From positions 682,001-746,000 of the forward strand of contig JAZKJV010000683.1 of assembly GCA_037367405.1 (NCBI GenBank): 64,000 nt of DNA, written 5' to 3'. This stretch comes from Ottelia alismoides. Its lineage: Eukaryota > Streptophyta > Magnoliopsida > Alismatales > Hydrocharitaceae. The notes beneath the pieces were generated by a model. It made no database searches, was not told the origin of the DNA, and saw only the letters and a program-made list of their open reading frames with translations. Positions within the stretch are counted from its first letter, which is position 1. Each line of letters begins with the position of its first letter. A program made the translations under genes and the position numbers. Shown piece by piece: positions 60,448 to 64,000 of the stretch.

Positions 60448-61000
60448 TTGTAAGGAAGATTGTGCTACCCTTGAGTTAAAGTAGCACTGGAGTAATGAAA
60501 ACATGCTTCACCGACGGAGCGAATGAGAAATCCTAGAACATGTTCGAGGTCATGTTTTCACTCTCTTGGATTTTCACGTAAAAACATTGTGTCTTGTGGT
60601 TTGATATCACTTTTTCTTTGTGATTAGTGAATTATTAAATTAGATATTGTTATTAAGATAATTATTTAATTCACAAGTCAACTCTCCCCTTCCCCGACCC
60701 TTGTGCCATGCTCACACTTAAGCCAACTAATGCATACTTTCATCATTTAACATTTGCCAAGTACAAACTATGGCTACTTTTAATGTCCCATAAAAGAAAA
60801 GACATTCCTTTCATTTTCATTCACTTCACTCACATTCTCAATATTATTTCTAAAGGATAATGAAAGCTTTTCATTGAGTTCACCTCGATGTTCGTGAGAG
60901 AAGAAGAAGCTATGTGTATCATATGTACTTCAATCATGCATTCAAGATATATAAGATCATTCTCATTTCACCGCGTATTGTATTGGATATTATATTAAGG
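60448..61000 (+). repeat. Probable copia (SIRE-like) LTR fragment, left part
   Basis: Contains a stretch (60720-60840) repeated in direct orientation at 63685-63793, starting AAGCCAACTAATGCAT in both. The sequence seems to resume after the microsatellites at 61620, up to about 61925. A decayed copia gag lies between the two repeats. Boundaries are not resolved. Confidence 0.4.
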
Positions 61001-61023
61001 ATATATATATATATATATGGGAC

Positions 61024-61297
61024 CTTTCAAATAGGATGCAGTCCTTCCTGCATTCAGGAAGGACACCCCTTTTTTGAATAAAACACGAGCACTTTAGTAG
61101 AATACGTTTACAATTTGTATTATAGCTGAACGTTATAAATACAAAGCCGAATACAAAGCTGCTCATTATAATACAAACATTAAAAATGCGCATTATAATA
61201 CGAAACTGTATATGTATTCTATTAAAGTCATCTTGTTTTATAAAAAAAAAGGGATTAGCCTTCCTGAACTTAGGAAGGACTGCGTCCTATTTGAAAG
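61024..61297. mobile_element. Hairpin-ended MITE flanked by microsatellites
   Basis: The 39-41 base arms at 61024-61064 and 61259-61297 are inverted repeats (CTTTCAAATAGGATGCAG / CTGCGTCCTATTTGAAAG). Each arm is itself a small hairpin (GTCCTTCCTG...CAGGAAGGAC). It lies between (AT)9 at 61001-61018 and (TC)n(CA)153. The placement recalls the microsatellite-flanked 'Micron' elements of grasses, though relatedness is not shown. Non-coding. Confidence 0.6.
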
Positions 61298-61312
61298 AAA
61301 TTCTCTCTCTCT

Positions 61313-62639
<1,327 letters not shown>

Positions 62640-63060
62640 AGATAGCCACAAAAGTTTTTAACTCACTTTGACATGAGTAGTAGAATAAAGCAAGGGCTGC
62701 TTAGAAATCATACATATTTCAATATTGTGTCTATCAACGATTTGCCGATAATCTTCTATCTTATGAAACTAAGCTTGATAAAGGATGTAGAACAAGCAAA
62801 GAATACATTGATGTTCAAAGCTACTCAATCTAAGTACTTGCACGATAATTCTTATAATAAAGAAGATAATGACATGGCAATGGCTACATGACAACTCAAT
62901 AAATTCCTCAAGAATAAGGAGGACTGATTTGAATTAAAATTATCAATGGCAAAGAAGAAAAGTTAAAGAGATTAAATGTACAAAGATGGGAACATCAGGA
63001 AGAAGTATCCCTTGCTAATACAGGATCAATTCAATAAAAATAAAAGGAAAGGAGAAGGCA
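62640..63060 (+). pseudogene. Decayed copia (SIRE/Maximus-like) gag fragment
   Basis: The frame at 62673-62891 reads INDLPIIFYLMKLSL..., then LMFKATQSKYLHDNSYNKED and NDMAMAT before a stop. The same frame continues QLNKFLKNKED. The order (an LTxEELIGxLxxYE-like part, an ALKA-like part, an acidic stretch, then DDMALL...KFLKKK) is that of SIRE-type copia gag C-termini. Resemblance is faint and based on memory of the family pattern. Confidence 0.4.
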
Positions 63061-63684
63061 TTGCAAGATAGTTGAGATGAATTTAGGGACAATGATAGTG
63101 ATGTCGCAAGTGCATGCATAAGACTACTAGGCATCCATCATCAACTTCGATAATTAAGATGAGTGTATGTCTTATAACGAGTTTTTTAATGTTTATCAAG
63201 ATCTTTTTTACAGGCATTAGGAAGCATGAAAATGATATCGATAAGTTAAAAATGATTAATGAAAGTTTTTTCAAAAAATAATTTCCTTAAAAAGGATATC
63301 TCATAAATTAAGAATACAACTTCTTCTCAAGAAAATGAAATTAAAATTGATAAAATGAAGACTAAATAGTTCTAAGATCTCTCATAAACTATTTTATGAG
63401 GAGTTGCATTTGTAAACCTCATGCATATGTGTAGCACACTATTCAAGCAAAGTTTCAATTCTCATAATCAATCAACTGATCGAATATATTTCTCATAGAC
63501 TAACTTATTTCTCCCATCAATTGATAACTTTGATTAATCAACTACTTTTTAATGAATAATCATTTAACAATCACTCTACTTTTGGACCACTCACGAGTCG
63601 ACTGATTTGCGATTCAACAAACTGAAAATATTTCAATCAACCAATTTTTTCAAGAGTAACAATTTTGATTAACACCAGCTAATT
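63061..63684. other. AT-rich spacer with CGATCAATCAA-like motifs
   Basis: Motifs such as TCAATCAACTGATCGAAT resemble those in the LTR candidate at 40586, suggesting more copia LTR debris. No gene seen. Confidence 0.35.
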
Positions 63685-63793
63685 AAGCCAACTAATGCAT
63701 CTCTTCATCATTCAACTTTTTGCAACTACCAAAGATTGACTACTTTTGATGTCTTAAAAAAAGGTCATTGCTTTCATTACATCACTCTCATTC
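63685..63793 (+). repeat. Direct repeat of 60720-60840
   Basis: Begins AAGCCAACTAATGCAT and continues with TTCATCATT...CTACTTTTAATGTC-like phrases in the same order as the left copy. Probably a right LTR fragment of the same decayed copia element. Confidence 0.5.
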
Positions 63794-64000
63794 TGTTGGA
63801 ATTAACTATATTGGGATAGTTTGGTGCAATTTGATGGTCAATATCAAGTTGTATTAATGTATCTCAATTCCTGGAATTCAATGTTTCAACCCTGTGGGGT
63901 GCTGTTTAGTCCCACATCGTGGAGAGATAAAACTGGCACTTGGTTTTTATGTGAGAAGTCCTGAAACTAGTCTGGAAACAGACTAGAGAGGACTTTAGAC
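63794..64000 (+). repeat. Start of another LTR-like sequence, cut by the window end
   Basis: TGTTGGAATTAACT at 63794 followed by a TTTAGTCCCACATCG phrase, both common in copia LTRs. It breaks the direct repeat on its left. Its extent is unknown. Confidence 0.4.

Overview
This is a repeat-rich, gene-poor stretch of an angiosperm nuclear genome. The host type follows from plant Athila-lineage Ty3/gypsy retrotransposons (tRNA-Asp primer site, Athila-type RT and integrase, LTRs of about 3.6 kb), CACTA, hAT and Harbinger-like DNA elements, a plant LINE tail and chromovirus and copia relics. I recognise no intact single-copy host gene, tRNA, rRNA or CRISPR. I could not assign a species; a monocot is only a weak guess.

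Bases 1-39509 are an Athila cluster. Base 1 falls inside the primer-binding site of element 1 (+ strand). Its internal region fills 1-10460 (gag, protease, RT-RNase H, integrase, then a long non-coding tail), and its 3' LTR is 10461-13970. Two solo LTRs in the same orientation follow, at 14091-17407 (TSD ACGGG/ATGGG) and 17859-21529 (TSD GTTAA). They sit in a purine-rich minisatellite. Element 2 lies on the opposite strand at 22044-39504. It is a structurally complete 17,461-bp copy with both LTRs, a perfect primer site and a 5-bp ATAAC duplication. Between the end of element 1 and the end of element 2 only about 1.1 kb is not LTR element. Both full copies are dead: they carry many stops (often C-to-T) and frameshifts. 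Element 1 also has a SINE-like insertion in pol and an Asp-to-Asn change in the integrase core.

Bases 39510-64000 are older, layered repeats. They include a TRIM-like element, copia LTR candidates, and a very diverged Athila-family solo LTR (42332-47131) that carries a hAT element and an organelle-like block. There is also a 5'-truncated LINE with a 9-bp duplication and several 250-390 bp MITEs with 3-bp duplications. Further right are a three-level hAT/hAT/MITE nest (58524-60439), a broken chromovirus gag, a copia (SIRE-like) gag relic, and a hairpin element lying between an (AT)n tract and a perfect (CA)153 tract. The window ends inside another LTR-like sequence.

Nothing here amounts to a host pathway. 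The interest lies in insertion order, decay signatures, and unusual cis structures of the Athila family: repeated polypurine-tract hairpins, a periodic motif in the LTR, a promoter-deleted LTR, and an opposed full-length pair that could yield double-stranded RNA. All alignments were done by eye.
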